The notes below the pieces were generated by a model that did not search any database, had not been told where the DNA came from, and worked only from the letters and a program-made list of their open reading frames with translations. DNA of 21,824 nt from JAIYCX01 sp044351785. GTDB lineage: Bacteria > Bdellovibrionota_C > UBA2361 > SZUA-149 > DAOLCO01. The DNA is taken from assembly GCA_044351785.1 (NCBI GenBank), contig JBILFC010000019.1:1-21824 (forward strand). Direction: 5' to 3'. Every line of letters begins with the position of its first letter. Within the stretch, counting starts at the first letter, position 1. This document shows positions 1 through 8,151 of this stretch, piece after piece. Both the position numbers and the translations under genes were made by a program.

Positions 1-1
1 G

Positions 2-20
2 CCCTGAGTTCATCGAAGGG
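2..20. repeat. Short repeat-like element, CCCTGAG...CGAAGGG
   Basis: The 19-mer CCCTGAGTTCATCGAAGGG (reverse complement CCCTTCGATGAACTCAGGG) has the shape of the widespread intergenic elements of the CCCTTCGAC...CTCAGGG type, whose outer CCCT/AGGG ends pair. It lies at the window edge, so any partner copy to the left is out of sight. I found no second full copy in the window. It may be a lone relic, part of a longer repeat, or the end of an upstream terminator. The family likeness is from memory and was not searched. Confidence 0.3.
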
Positions 21-25
21 TAACT

Positions 26-47
26 AGGGTCATTACAGTAATTCCCT
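26..47. promoter_or_regulatory. Dyad upstream of the hydrolase gene
   Basis: The palindrome ATTACAGTAAT (32-42) is flanked by AGGG (26-29) and CCCT (44-47), which also pair. The result is a two-part dyad ending about 30 bases before the hydrolase start. As RNA it could fold with a CAG loop. As DNA it could be an operator. TATATT at 59-64 resembles a -10 box but has no clear -35. Function unproven. Confidence 0.25.
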
Positions 48-77
48 CAACTTACCGATATATTGACTAGGTGAATT

Positions 78-1199
78 ATGTCCGATGATGATCAAACAGA
101 AGCTTGTGTATACCCCCAGCCTGAGACTGTTCTCTCCTCTGTGGAGACTTTGTCCTTAACTCCTGAGGCGAGTCTCCTAAAATTATTAAAAAGACTCTCT
201 AGTAAATTCATTATCCCTGCTTTTAAAGAATCAGATCTTTTAGATTCTATTCAGCCTACTTTAGAGGGTATTGCATATTATCTATCTACTACCTGGGAAG
301 CAGTACCAGAATTATATTTTAAAAAACCAGAAAAAACTCCTTTAGCATGCGTAGCAAAGCCGACACCTATTCCAGGCGGTATAGTTAGAGACTTCGTGTT
401 TAAAAGTAAGTTTGTTTCTGTGTCTAATGAATTTGAAAAACGAAGACTACTTGAACCACAAAATGAATCAGTAAGGGTACGTTACTGGACACATGAGGAT
501 AAACCATCAAAGGGGACAGTCATAGCGATTCATGGATGGATGTTAGGAGATGATAAGGCTAAGGCTCTTACTATGGTGCCGGGATATTTTTTCTCTTTAG
601 GATTAGATGTTTTAATTTATGAACTACCACTTCACGGTGGACGATCGCCATCAGTATTTCATCCACTAAGAATCTTCCCGAGTATAGATCCTATTATTAC
701 AAATGAAAGCTTTGCTCAGGCAATCTTTGAACTTAGAGCTCTTAAAAACTGGTTAGATGAGATTTCTCCTAAGCAAGTAATGGGAGTTGGTTTAAGTTTA
801 GGTGCACAAACTCTTGCCCTATGGAGCTCTTTAGATAAGCTAGATGCGGTAATCTGCGTTGCTCCTGTAGTGTCAATTGCTAAAAGAATCTGGCATTATG
901 TTCAGAACTCACCACTTTCTGAAACATTAATAAAAGTGGGCCTAACAGAGGACTTATTTCAAAGGGCCTTTGCACCAAGTACTCCTTTATCTTATTTTCT
1001 TAGTACAGAAAAAGAAAAAACTCTCATTATAGCTAGTAAAGAAGATCACATCATTCCATTTAATGAAGTCCAGTTGCTTGTTGACCATTGGAAATCCCCA
1101 CGAACTCATTTCGTTGCCAAGGGCCATGTGGAACAACTTGTTAGTGAAGATACTCTTTTAGTTGTTAAGGAGTTCTTATCCTCCAGTGGATTAGTGTAA
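78..1199 (+). CDS. Alpha/beta hydrolase, substrate unknown
   Basis: This is a 373-residue alpha/beta-hydrolase fold protein. The core spans about 146-370. HGW (152-154) after a hydrophobic strand matches the oxyanion-hole region. GLSLG (238-242) is the nucleophile elbow with Ser240. Asp323 in SKEDHIIP and His350 in GHVEQL complete a plausible Ser-Asp-His triad. About 145 residues precede the core and have no motif I recognise; an N-terminal segment of this size suggests a cap or helper domain. There is no signal peptide, so a cytoplasmic location is expected. The start is the ATG behind AGGTGA at 69-74. The gene is followed by about 100 AT-rich bases before lysS and is probably a separate unit. 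An esterase, thioesterase or lipase-like role is possible. The fold is clear and the substrate is not. Confidence 0.75.
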   Translation: MSDDDQTEACVYPQPETVLSSVETLSLTPEASLLKLLKRLSSKFIIPAFKESDLLDSIQPTLEGIAYYLSTTWEAVPELYFKKPEKTPLACVAKPTPIPGGIVRDFVFKSKFVSVSNEFEKRRLLEPQNESVRVRYWTHEDKPSKGTVIAIHGWMLGDDKAKALTMVPGYFFSLGLDVLIYELPLHGGRSPSVFHPLRIFPSIDPIITNESFAQAIFELRALKNWLDEISPKQVMGVGLSLGAQTLALWSSLDKLDAVICVAPVVSIAKRIWHYVQNSPLSETLIKVGLTEDLFQRAFAPSTPLSYFLSTEKEKTLIIASKEDHIIPFNEVQLLVDHWKSPRTHFVAKGHVEQLVSEDTLLVVKEFLSSSGLV

Positions 1200-1301
1200 A
1201 AATCAAATTTTATTTAATACTGCTTCAGTAGATTAATATTAGACGTTTTCTCCAAAATCCTATAAACATAGCGGAAATATAAATCTATTTCTTAGGGAGA
1301 T

Positions 1302-2780
1302 ATGGAACGCTCAGAGCAGGAGTTAGTTAGAAGAGGTAAGTTAGAAGTTATTAAGGCTAAGAGAAATCCTTATCCTAATGATTCGAAACCAAATGGAACG
1401 GCAGTTGAAGTTGTAAGGCTTGCTCTGGAGGAAGAGGGTCTAGAGCCTACAGCAAAGAAACAATTCACAATTTCAGGAAGAATCATCAATCTTCGTATGA
1501 TGGGGAAGGCATCATTTTTTAATATTCAAGATAGAACTGGCCCAGTTCAGATATATCTTAAGAAAGAAGAAGTAGGTGAAGAATCCTTCATTGAATTTAA
1601 AACCTATGATCTTGGTGATATCGTCGAAGTATCTGGATATACATTTATTACAAAAACTGGTGAAGAAAGTTTACATGCAACCAGTATTAGACTTCTAGTA
1701 AAATGTCTTCACCCACTACCTGAAAAGTGGCACGGCTTAACTGATGTGGAAGTGCGTTACCGTCAGCGCTATATCGACTTAATGGTAAATGAAGATTCTA
1801 GAGCAGTATTTATTAAAAGGGCGAAGATTATAGCTCATATCAGAAGCTTCTTTAATGATAGAGATTATATTGAAGTCGAAACTCCAGTAATGAATACGCT
1901 TGCAAGTGGAGCAACTGCAAAGCCATTTGAAACTCATCATAACGCACTTGGACTTGATTTATTCCTTAGAATTGCACCAGAATTACCTTTAAAGAAATTG
2001 GTAGTAGGTGGCCTCGAGCGTGTTTATGAATTGGGAAGAGTATTTAGAAATGAAGGAATTTCTACGTCTCATAATCCAGAATTTTCAATGATTGAATTCT
2101 ATCAGGCTTATGCCACTTATGAAGATCTAATGGATCTTAGTGAAGAGTTAATTGGTGGATTAGTGGATAAGATCGTGGGTTCAAGAACATTTGAATATGA
2201 TGGAATGGAAATAGACGCATCTGCTCCATGGAAGAGAATTACCATGAAGGATGCTGTGGCTGAATTATCAGGAGTGGAGATAGAAACTTCACTTGATACG
2301 ATCGAAGGTATATACGAAGTAGCTAAGAAACTAGGTTCTGAAGATATCTTAAATATCAAGGACTACGGTAAAGCTTTATATGAAGTATTCGATCGTCATA
2401 TAGAAGATAAATTAATAAATCCTACTTTTGTAACTCAACATCCTACATCGATTTCACCACTATCTAGATTAAATGAATCAGATCCTAGATTTACAGATAG
2501 ATTTGAACTTATGATTGCGGGGATGGAAGTAGCTAATGCATTTAGTGAGCTTAACGACCCATTCGATCAGGAAGATCGGTTCGACGCTCAGATTGCGGAG
2601 AAAGCAGGTGGGGATGATGAGGCAATGGATAAGGATGATGATTTTATTGTAGCTTTAGAATACGGACTTCCACCAACAGCTGGCCAAGGGATCGGGATTG
2701 ATCGATTAGTTATGTTACTAACTGGGGCTAAGAGTATTCGTGATGTTATATTATTCCCTACAATGAGGCCTATAGCTTAA
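1302..2780 (+). CDS. lysS: Lysyl-tRNA synthetase, class II
   Basis: Charges tRNA-Lys with lysine using ATP, in the cytoplasm. At 492 residues it is close to the roughly 505 of the E. coli enzyme. An OB-fold anticodon-binding domain occupies about 52-140. The class II catalytic core follows: motif 1 around 183-200 (FFNDRDYIEVETP), motif 2 around 227-262 with FRNEG (248-252) and HNPEF (257-261), and motif 3 around 454-474 ending GIGIDRL. Residues aligning with the E. coli lysine pocket are kept: Glu227, Glu265, Tyr267, Asn412, Phe414 and Glu416. Two local changes stand out: APELP in place of the usual APELY next to Glu227, and Gln462 in GLPPTAGQGIGIDR where Leu is common. AGGGAGA at 1294-1300 supports the start. 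lysS leads straight into the lol genes, six bases away. Confidence 0.97.
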   Translation: MERSEQELVRRGKLEVIKAKRNPYPNDSKPNGTAVEVVRLALEEEGLEPTAKKQFTISGRIINLRMMGKASFFNIQDRTGPVQIYLKKEEVGEESFIEFKTYDLGDIVEVSGYTFITKTGEESLHATSIRLLVKCLHPLPEKWHGLTDVEVRYRQRYIDLMVNEDSRAVFIKRAKIIAHIRSFFNDRDYIEVETPVMNTLASGATAKPFETHHNALGLDLFLRIAPELPLKKLVVGGLERVYELGRVFRNEGISTSHNPEFSMIEFYQAYATYEDLMDLSEELIGGLVDKIVGSRTFEYDGMEIDASAPWKRITMKDAVAELSGVEIETSLDTIEGIYEVAKKLGSEDILNIKDYGKALYEVFDRHIEDKLINPTFVTQHPTSISPLSRLNESDPRFTDRFELMIAGMEVANAFSELNDPFDQEDRFDAQIAEKAGGDDEAMDKDDDFIVALEYGLPPTAGQGIGIDRLVMLLTGAKSIRDVILFPTMRPIA

Positions 2781-2786
2781 ATTTAG

Positions 2787-4076
2787 ATGGCATTATTCGA
2801 TCTTAGTAAGTTTGAGCCTTTTGTTGCCGTTCGTTATCTTCGGAGTAAGCGAAAGGAAGTCTTTGTTTCCGTAATTACGATTATCTCTCTGTTAGGTGTG
2901 GCGATAAGCGTGATGGTGCTAAATATAGTGCTATCTGTAATGACTGGATTTGAAGAAGAACTTCAGTCAAAGTTAATTGATGCCAATGCGCATGTCACTG
3001 TCAGACGCTTTACGGGGAATCTTAGTTATACGGAGGACCTAAAGGAAATTATCGCTAAAACACCAGGCGTAAAGAGCGTTTATCCTTTTACATATTCTCA
3101 GGCGATGATTAAAACTGATCAGGGTGCTAGAGGAATCTTGGTGAGAGGTGTGCCGAATGAACCTGATTCTAAAGAGAAATTGCAGAAGAATCTTAAAGAC
3201 GGGAATTCAGCAGATAGTCTTTTTATTCAAGGCCCAGTAGATGTCCTTAGACCGAATGGGGAGACAGAGAGAATTTCTTTACCTACTATTGTAATAGGAG
3301 AGGAACTACAGAGGAGAATTGGAATTGAGGTTGGAGGAATTGTTACATTATTATCTCCAGACTTTTCATCATCTCCATTAGGTTTAATGCCTAGACACAG
3401 ACGCTTTGTAGTTTCTGGGATTTATAGTTCTGGTTTAGTTGAGTATGAAGCTGGACTTATTTATATGGGGATAGATGAGGCTCAGAAGTTTTTTGCTTTT
3501 GAAGATAGGGTGTCAGGAGTTGAACTAAGTGTTTATGACAGAAATAATACTGGTGGAATAATTAAAAATTTAGAACAAGGCCTGGAAAATTATCCAGATG
3601 GATTAATTTTATCTGATTGGACAGATCAGAATAGACCTTTATGGGAAGCTATTAAGTTAGAAAAAAGAGTATACTTCATTGTTTTACTCTTACTTATATT
3701 AGTCGCAAGTTTTTCAATTGTGGCTACGCTCGTTATGGTTGTCATGGAAAAGGGTCGAGACATAGCAATCTTTAAAACTATGGGCGCTACTGATTCACAA
3801 ATTTTAAGGATATTTTTACTTCAGGGAGCGATTATTGGTTTCTCGGGCGTATTGTTGGGAACCGTATTTGGATATTTGGGATGCCTAGCTTTAAGAACAT
3901 ACGGTTTCCCGATCGATGCAAAAGTATTTTCCTTGGATACCGTTCCAGTGCACATGAATGCTACAAATTTTATGGTAGTAGCTATTAGTGGATTTATTAT
4001 TACCTCCCTAGTGGGACTTTATCCTGCAAGACGTGCATCTCGCTTAGTCCCCGCAGAAGCATTGAGATTTGAATAG
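2787..4076 (+). CDS. lolC: Lipoprotein-releasing ABC permease, LolC/LolE family
   Basis: Inner-membrane subunit of the LolCDE-type machine, which extracts outer-membrane lipoproteins from the inner membrane and hands them to a periplasmic carrier. The 429 residues have the family layout. A first membrane helix lies near 26-52 (VFVSVITIISLLGVAISVMV). A periplasmic domain of about 240 residues follows, then three more helices near 296-319, 343-369 and 394-414. The cytoplasmic coupling segment EKGRDIAIFKTMGAT (321-335) and the ending YPARRASRLVPAEALRFE are typical. Only one such permease gene is seen here, so it may work as a homodimer, or a second (lolE) may lie elsewhere. No Shine-Dalgarno sequence is evident six bases after lysS, which suggests coupled translation. 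LolC and LolE cannot be told apart from this sequence. Confidence 0.93.
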   Translation: MALFDLSKFEPFVAVRYLRSKRKEVFVSVITIISLLGVAISVMVLNIVLSVMTGFEEELQSKLIDANAHVTVRRFTGNLSYTEDLKEIIAKTPGVKSVYPFTYSQAMIKTDQGARGILVRGVPNEPDSKEKLQKNLKDGNSADSLFIQGPVDVLRPNGETERISLPTIVIGEELQRRIGIEVGGIVTLLSPDFSSSPLGLMPRHRRFVVSGIYSSGLVEYEAGLIYMGIDEAQKFFAFEDRVSGVELSVYDRNNTGGIIKNLEQGLENYPDGLILSDWTDQNRPLWEAIKLEKRVYFIVLLLLILVASFSIVATLVMVVMEKGRDIAIFKTMGATDSQILRIFLLQGAIIGFSGVLLGTVFGYLGCLALRTYGFPIDAKVFSLDTVPVHMNATNFMVVAISGFIITSLVGLYPARRASRLVPAEALRFE

Positions 4077-4084
4077 GAAGATTT

Positions 4085-4765
4085 ATGTTAAAAGTTGAAA
4101 ATCTTTCTATGAAGTATGTAGATGCGGGTAAGCCATTATCTATTTTTTCTGGTGTGAATTTAGAAGTAGGTAGCGGAGAAAGTGTAGCAATTGTAGGTCA
4201 TTCAGGAGTTGGAAAAACTTCTCTTCTTTATTTACTGGGTGGCTTAGAGGTAGCTAAGGAAGGAGAGATTATTCTCGATGGAGTTTCCTATTCTTCTTTA
4301 AGAGGAAAGTCTAATGGCCTATCCAACTTTCGTGGTGAGAATATAGGATTTGTTTTTCAATTTCATCATTTATTGCCTGAGTTTTCAGCGGTAGAAAATG
4401 TTGCGATGCCTCTTATTATAAAAGGGGAGAGTAGAGAAGTTGCGCGGGCTAAGGCGATAGAACTACTTTCTTCCCTAGGACTTCAGGATCGCTTAGAGCA
4501 TAGGCCGTCGATGTTATCGGGCGGTGAACAGCAGAGAGTGGCAATTCTTAGGGCCTGTATTTCACGACCTAAACTGATATTAGCCGATGAACCTACTGGG
4601 AATTTGGACGGTGGAACGGCCTTAGAGGTGTTTACAATGCTCAAGAATCTTCAAAAAGAGATTGGAATCTCACTTGTTGTAGTGACACATTCGATGGAGT
4701 TAGCTAAAAAGCTAGACGTTATATATGAATTAAAGGGGACCGGATTAGTTAGGATCCCCTCATAA
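4085..4765 (+). CDS. lolD: Lipoprotein-releasing ABC ATPase LolD
   Basis: ATPase subunit that powers lipoprotein release together with the permease just upstream. At 226 residues it has the normal length of the family. All ABC motifs are intact: Walker A GHSGVGKT (38-45), Q-loop Gln92 in FVFQFHHLLPEF, signature LSGGEQQR (144-151), Walker B LILADEP (164-170) with Glu169, and the switch His202 in VVTHS. FQFHHLLPEF followed by AVENV is characteristic of LolD/MacB-type ATPases. AGGAAG a few bases before the ATG gives a good ribosome site. The gene starts eight bases after the permease stop and is clearly in the same operon. MacB- or FtsE-type ATPases are the alternatives, but the neighbour favours LolD. 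Confidence 0.95.
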   Translation: MLKVENLSMKYVDAGKPLSIFSGVNLEVGSGESVAIVGHSGVGKTSLLYLLGGLEVAKEGEIILDGVSYSSLRGKSNGLSNFRGENIGFVFQFHHLLPEFSAVENVAMPLIIKGESREVARAKAIELLSSLGLQDRLEHRPSMLSGGEQQRVAILRACISRPKLILADEPTGNLDGGTALEVFTMLKNLQKEIGISLVVVTHSMELAKKLDVIYELKGTGLVRIPS

Positions 4766-4784
4766 GTATTTAGGTGCATCTTTC

Positions 4785-7061
4785 ATGTCCCGATTTTTAA
4801 GATTTTCTTTATTTGCAGTAACTTTGTTTAACTTAGGTAATGCGTTAGCGGATGATTCCATTAATAGCGTAGTGGTAAAAGGTAATTATCGTATTGATAG
4901 TGAAAGTATACTAAGTGTTATAAATTCAAAGGCTGGTTCTACTTTAGATACGTCGGTTATTCAGTCAGACATTAAGGCTATTTATCGTTTAGGCTTCTTT
5001 GATTCCGTAGAGGCAGATAAGACAGAGACATCAAGTGGAGTGGTGCTTACTTATATAATTCATGAACGACCTGCGATAAAAGAAATTCGTTTTTCAGGAA
5101 ATGATGAATTTTCAAATGATACACTTAAAGAGAAACTTAACTTAGAAGCTAGAAAATTCCTAGATAAGAGAAAAATTCAAGCTAGCATAGATGAACTCAA
5201 GAAGTATTACCAAGAAGAAGGTTATTACGGTACGAAGATTAAGTATGAATCAGAGGAGCTAAAAGCTGGAGAGGTAATTCTTACTTTTAAAATTGAAGAA
5301 GGCGAGAAGAAGGTAATCAAGAAGATTTCATTCCTAGGAAATAAAGCCTTAGATGAGGATGATTTAGATGAAGGAATGGGGACTTCTACCTACTCATGGT
5401 TATGGTCATGGGCCACTGGATCAGGTGTAGTGAAGAAGGAAGTTTTAGAACAGGATACTAGAGTCCTTCAGCATACATACCTTGTTAAGGGTTATGCAGA
5501 TATAAAAGTTTCTGAGCCTGAAATTAAAGAGATAGAGGATGGTCTTGAAGTTGTATTTAGTGTTGAGGAAGGGGAGAAGTATAAATTTGGGAAAATTGAT
5601 GCAAGCGGGACCTTACTCGAAGGTGGGGCTAAGGAAACACTAAAAGATATCAAAACACTTAGTGGAGAAACATTCAATGTCGATCTATTAAGAGAGGACG
5701 TATTTAAAATTACTGATAAGTTCACGGATATCGGATTTGCTTTTGCGAACGTAGATCCTATGACCAAAATTGATAGAGATAAAAAGTTAGTAGATGTTAG
5801 TTACGCTGTCGATAAGGGTGATAAGATTACGATTAACCGAATCAACGTTGTTGGTAATGATAAAACTCAGGATAACGTCATTAGAAGAAACTTGAGAATG
5901 CATGAACAGGAAATATATTCTAGTTCTAAAATAAAGAGAAGTCAGGAGTTATTGCGAAGATTAGGGTTCTTCGATGAAGTAACAATTTCTCCTGAAAAAA
6001 CTGATAAGCCAGGTGAAGTTGACCTTTCAGTTGCGGTAAAGGAAGCTATGACTGGGCAGTTTACGGCAGGTGCTGGGGTGAGCTCAGGGGATGGATTTAT
6101 CATAACTTCAAAAATTTCAGAAAATAACTTAATGGGTACGGGTAACTCCTTAAGTTTAGATATTAACTCTGGGCAACTTAGACAGAATTATATCCTGTCT
6201 TTTCAGAATCCAAGAGTTAATGATTCATTCTTTTCATTTGGAGCAGATGCTGCTGTAACGCAAAGGAACTTTGAAGACTTTTTAAGAAGACAGAATGGTG
6301 GATCTGTAAGTACTGGTTACCCTTTATGGTTCCTAGGAGAGGAGCTTAGAGATGATGTTCGAGCTACCTTAGGATATGAACTAATGCAAAATGAGATAAC
6401 TGATATTGATGATGATGTTGCTCAGTTGGTAAGAGATCAGGAAGGAAAGTATATTAGTTCTGCGATAATTCCAGGTTTAACTCGTTCTACTATTGATAAT
6501 CCTTTAGATCCTAATAAGGGTTCTAGGCAAGTATTAAGGATGGAATATGCTGGTGTAGGTGGTGACCAGAAATACTGGTTAGGGACTGCTAGGAATTCTT
6601 GGTATTACCCGATTGCTGAAACTTCGTTTGGTAATATCGTTTTCTCACAGAGAACTCAGTTTGGTTGGGGAGAGTCTATTAATGGGGATAGTTTCCCCTT
6701 ATTTCAAAGATTTTTCCCAGGAGGTATAAATTCTCTACGTGGATTTGACGCGAGAGAAGTTGGTCCTAAGGATGAGAATGGTAATTATTTCGGTGGTAAT
6801 AAACAGTTAATAATGAACTTTGAAATGATTTTCCCTCTTATTCCAAGTATCGGTCTAAATGGAGTTGGATTCTATGATATGGGTAATGCATATGATGATT
6901 CTGATAATATTGGATTTGATACTATGAGAAAGGCTGTAGGGTGGGGGGTCAGATGGAGATCTCCTCTAGCTCCTATAAGAATAGAAGTTGGTTACCCTCT
7001 TGATAAGGAAGAGGGAGAAAAATCTATGGTAACTAATTTCTCCTTCGGTGCCCCTTTATAG
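4785..7061 (+). CDS. bamA: Outer membrane protein assembly factor BamA
   Basis: Omp85-family core of the BAM complex, which folds and inserts beta-barrel proteins into the outer membrane. The 758 residues open with a signal peptide ending near Ala22 (LGNALA). Five POTRA domains follow, at about 24-95, 96-175, 176-263, 264-344 and 345-421, with repeated motifs such as RLGFFD (68-73 and 392-397) and VVGN (355-358). The C-terminal barrel runs from about 425 to the end. LRGFDAREVGP (651-661) is the conserved loop-6 (V/I)RGF motif. POTRA3 carries a small Trp-rich loop (STYSWLWSWATGSG, 201-214) like that in other BamA proteins. The chain ends FSFGAPL, with a terminal Leu rather than the aromatic residue usual in barrel proteins. 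TAGGTG near 4771 supports the start. It lies 19 bases after lolD, probably in the same operon. Confidence 0.97.
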   Translation: MSRFLRFSLFAVTLFNLGNALADDSINSVVVKGNYRIDSESILSVINSKAGSTLDTSVIQSDIKAIYRLGFFDSVEADKTETSSGVVLTYIIHERPAIKEIRFSGNDEFSNDTLKEKLNLEARKFLDKRKIQASIDELKKYYQEEGYYGTKIKYESEELKAGEVILTFKIEEGEKKVIKKISFLGNKALDEDDLDEGMGTSTYSWLWSWATGSGVVKKEVLEQDTRVLQHTYLVKGYADIKVSEPEIKEIEDGLEVVFSVEEGEKYKFGKIDASGTLLEGGAKETLKDIKTLSGETFNVDLLREDVFKITDKFTDIGFAFANVDPMTKIDRDKKLVDVSYAVDKGDKITINRINVVGNDKTQDNVIRRNLRMHEQEIYSSSKIKRSQELLRRLGFFDEVTISPEKTDKPGEVDLSVAVKEAMTGQFTAGAGVSSGDGFIITSKISENNLMGTGNSLSLDINSGQLRQNYILSFQNPRVNDSFFSFGADAAVTQRNFEDFLRRQNGGSVSTGYPLWFLGEELRDDVRATLGYELMQNEITDIDDDVAQLVRDQEGKYISSAIIPGLTRSTIDNPLDPNKGSRQVLRMEYAGVGGDQKYWLGTARNSWYYPIAETSFGNIVFSQRTQFGWGESINGDSFPLFQRFFPGGINSLRGFDAREVGPKDENGNYFGGNKQLIMNFEMIFPLIPSIGLNGVGFYDMGNAYDDSDNIGFDTMRKAVGWGVRWRSPLAPIRIEVGYPLDKEEGEKSMVTNFSFGAPL

Positions 7062-7082
7062 GATAGAAAAAGTTATTCTTAG

Positions 7083-7110
7083 TTGACATTAATATTCAGC
7101 TGAATAATAT
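7083..7110 (+). promoter_or_regulatory. Sigma70-like promoter with palindrome, upstream of ompH
   Basis: A perfect -35 box TTGACA (7083-7088) is followed 16 bases later by TAATAT (7105-7110), a fair -10 box. The spacer holds a perfect 14-base palindrome, TATTCAGCTGAATA (7093-7106), which also overlaps the -10. This is the usual geometry for a repressor operator. Transcription would begin near 7117, about 50 bases before ompH. The palindrome does not match any regulator site I can name. Confidence 0.5.
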
Positions 7111-7167
7111 CGCCTGCTAATAGTCTTAAATATAAATTGAAAAACTACATTGTTACACTAAATATAT

Positions 7168-7689
7168 ATGAATGCATTTAAAAATTCGTTGATCTTATTA
7201 TCTTTAATCGGTCTTACCTCTTCTTCTGTTATAGCTGAAGATCTAAAGGTTGGTGTTGTAGATATACAGAAAGCTCTAGAGCTTACTAAATCTGGTCAGA
7301 AAGTTCAGAAGGAATTTAAAACTGAAGTTGATCAAGAGCAAAAAGATATCGACAAGAAAAAGACTGAGTATGAAAAGTTAAAAGATTCAGTTACGAAGCA
7401 AAAGGGATCTTTAAACGAAAAGGCTCTTGCCGATAAGGAAGAAGAACTTTTAGGTATGGAAAAGGAACTTAAGAGAAGTTTCCAAGATTCTCAAGAAAAG
7501 CTTAGAAGAAAGAATGCTGTAGTTGTTGGTGAGCTTGTTAAGCAAATGCGAGTAATTATTGAAGCTATGGGTAAGGAAAAGGGATACTCCGTTATTTTAG
7601 AAAGAAGTGGGCAAAATTTACTTTTTGCTGATGGTTCTCTTGATATTACTGAAGAAGTAGTTAAGAGATTCGATTCGGAAGCTAAATAA
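7168..7689 (+). CDS. skp: Periplasmic chaperone, OmpH/Skp family
   Basis: Skp-type holdase that shields unfolded outer-membrane proteins on their way to BamA. The 173 residues start with a signal peptide (MNAFKNSLILLSLIGL..., cleavage after Ala23 in VIA-ED). Next comes the family opening strand KVGVVDIQKALE (27-38). A long charged helical arm from about 45 to 115 (DQEQKDIDKKKTEYEKLKD) would form the tentacle of the trimer. A short C-terminal strand region (GYSVILERSGQNLLFAD, 139-155) closes the body. Unlike its neighbours it has no visible Shine-Dalgarno sequence; the bases before the ATG are simply AT-rich. It sits between bamA and fabZ, the common place for this gene. Confidence 0.92.
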   Translation: MNAFKNSLILLSLIGLTSSSVIAEDLKVGVVDIQKALELTKSGQKVQKEFKTEVDQEQKDIDKKKTEYEKLKDSVTKQKGSLNEKALADKEEELLGMEKELKRSFQDSQEKLRRKNAVVVGELVKQMRVIIEAMGKEKGYSVILERSGQNLLFADGSLDITEEVVKRFDSEAK

Positions 7690-7700
7690 GGCAGGTTAGT

Positions 7701-8150
7701 ATGATGGAGATTGAGTTACCACTGAAGTCCGAGCAGATTAGATCACTCTTGCCTCATAGGTACCCCATGCTATTAGTTGATAGGGTGCTCAAGGTGGAGA
7801 ATGACGTAAGTATAACGGGAATAAAAAATGTCTCTGCAAATGAAGATTTCTTTAATGGGCATTTCCCCGATAAACCAATTATGCCAGGAGTTCTTATACT
7901 AGAAGCCCTAGCACAGTTGGGAGTTATATTTGCTAAAATATGCGCAGAAGCTGTTGATCGGGATAAGTTATATGTATTCGCTGGGGCGGATGAGGTGAGA
8001 TTTAGAAAACCTGTGGTGCCTGGTGATGTGTTAGAACTTAGGATGGAGCTAATTGCTCGAAAGAAAGTTGTCTGGAAGATGAAAGGTACAGCACTTGTTG
8101 ATGGTGAAGTGGTTTGTGAAGGAATACTTACAGCGGCTGTAGGAAGATAA
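7701..8150 (+). CDS. fabZ: 3-hydroxyacyl-ACP dehydratase FabZ
   Basis: Removes water from 3-hydroxyacyl-ACP in type II fatty acid elongation, and draws on the same 3-hydroxyacyl-ACP pool as LpxA next door. At 149 residues it has the usual length. The hot-dog fold signature is complete: LLPHRYPMLLVDRV (16-29), then FNGHFPDKPIMPGVLILEALAQ (51-72) with catalytic His54 and Glu68. FRKPVVPGD later in the chain is also typical. Two ATG codons lie in a row at 7701 and 7704, and either could start translation. FabA is unlikely because the PHRYP and GHFP context is FabZ-like. The gene lies 11 bases after skp and one base before lpxA, so it belongs to the same operon. Confidence 0.96.
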   Translation: MMEIELPLKSEQIRSLLPHRYPMLLVDRVLKVENDVSITGIKNVSANEDFFNGHFPDKPIMPGVLILEALAQLGVIFAKICAEAVDRDKLYVFAGADEVRFRKPVVPGDVLELRMELIARKKVVWKMKGTALVDGEVVCEGILTAAVGR

Positions 8151-8151
8151 T

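Noticed and set aside
1218..1230. Hairpin TACTG-CTT-CAGTA after the hydrolase gene as a terminator
   Set aside because: The stem is only five pairs, low in GC, and has no following run of T.
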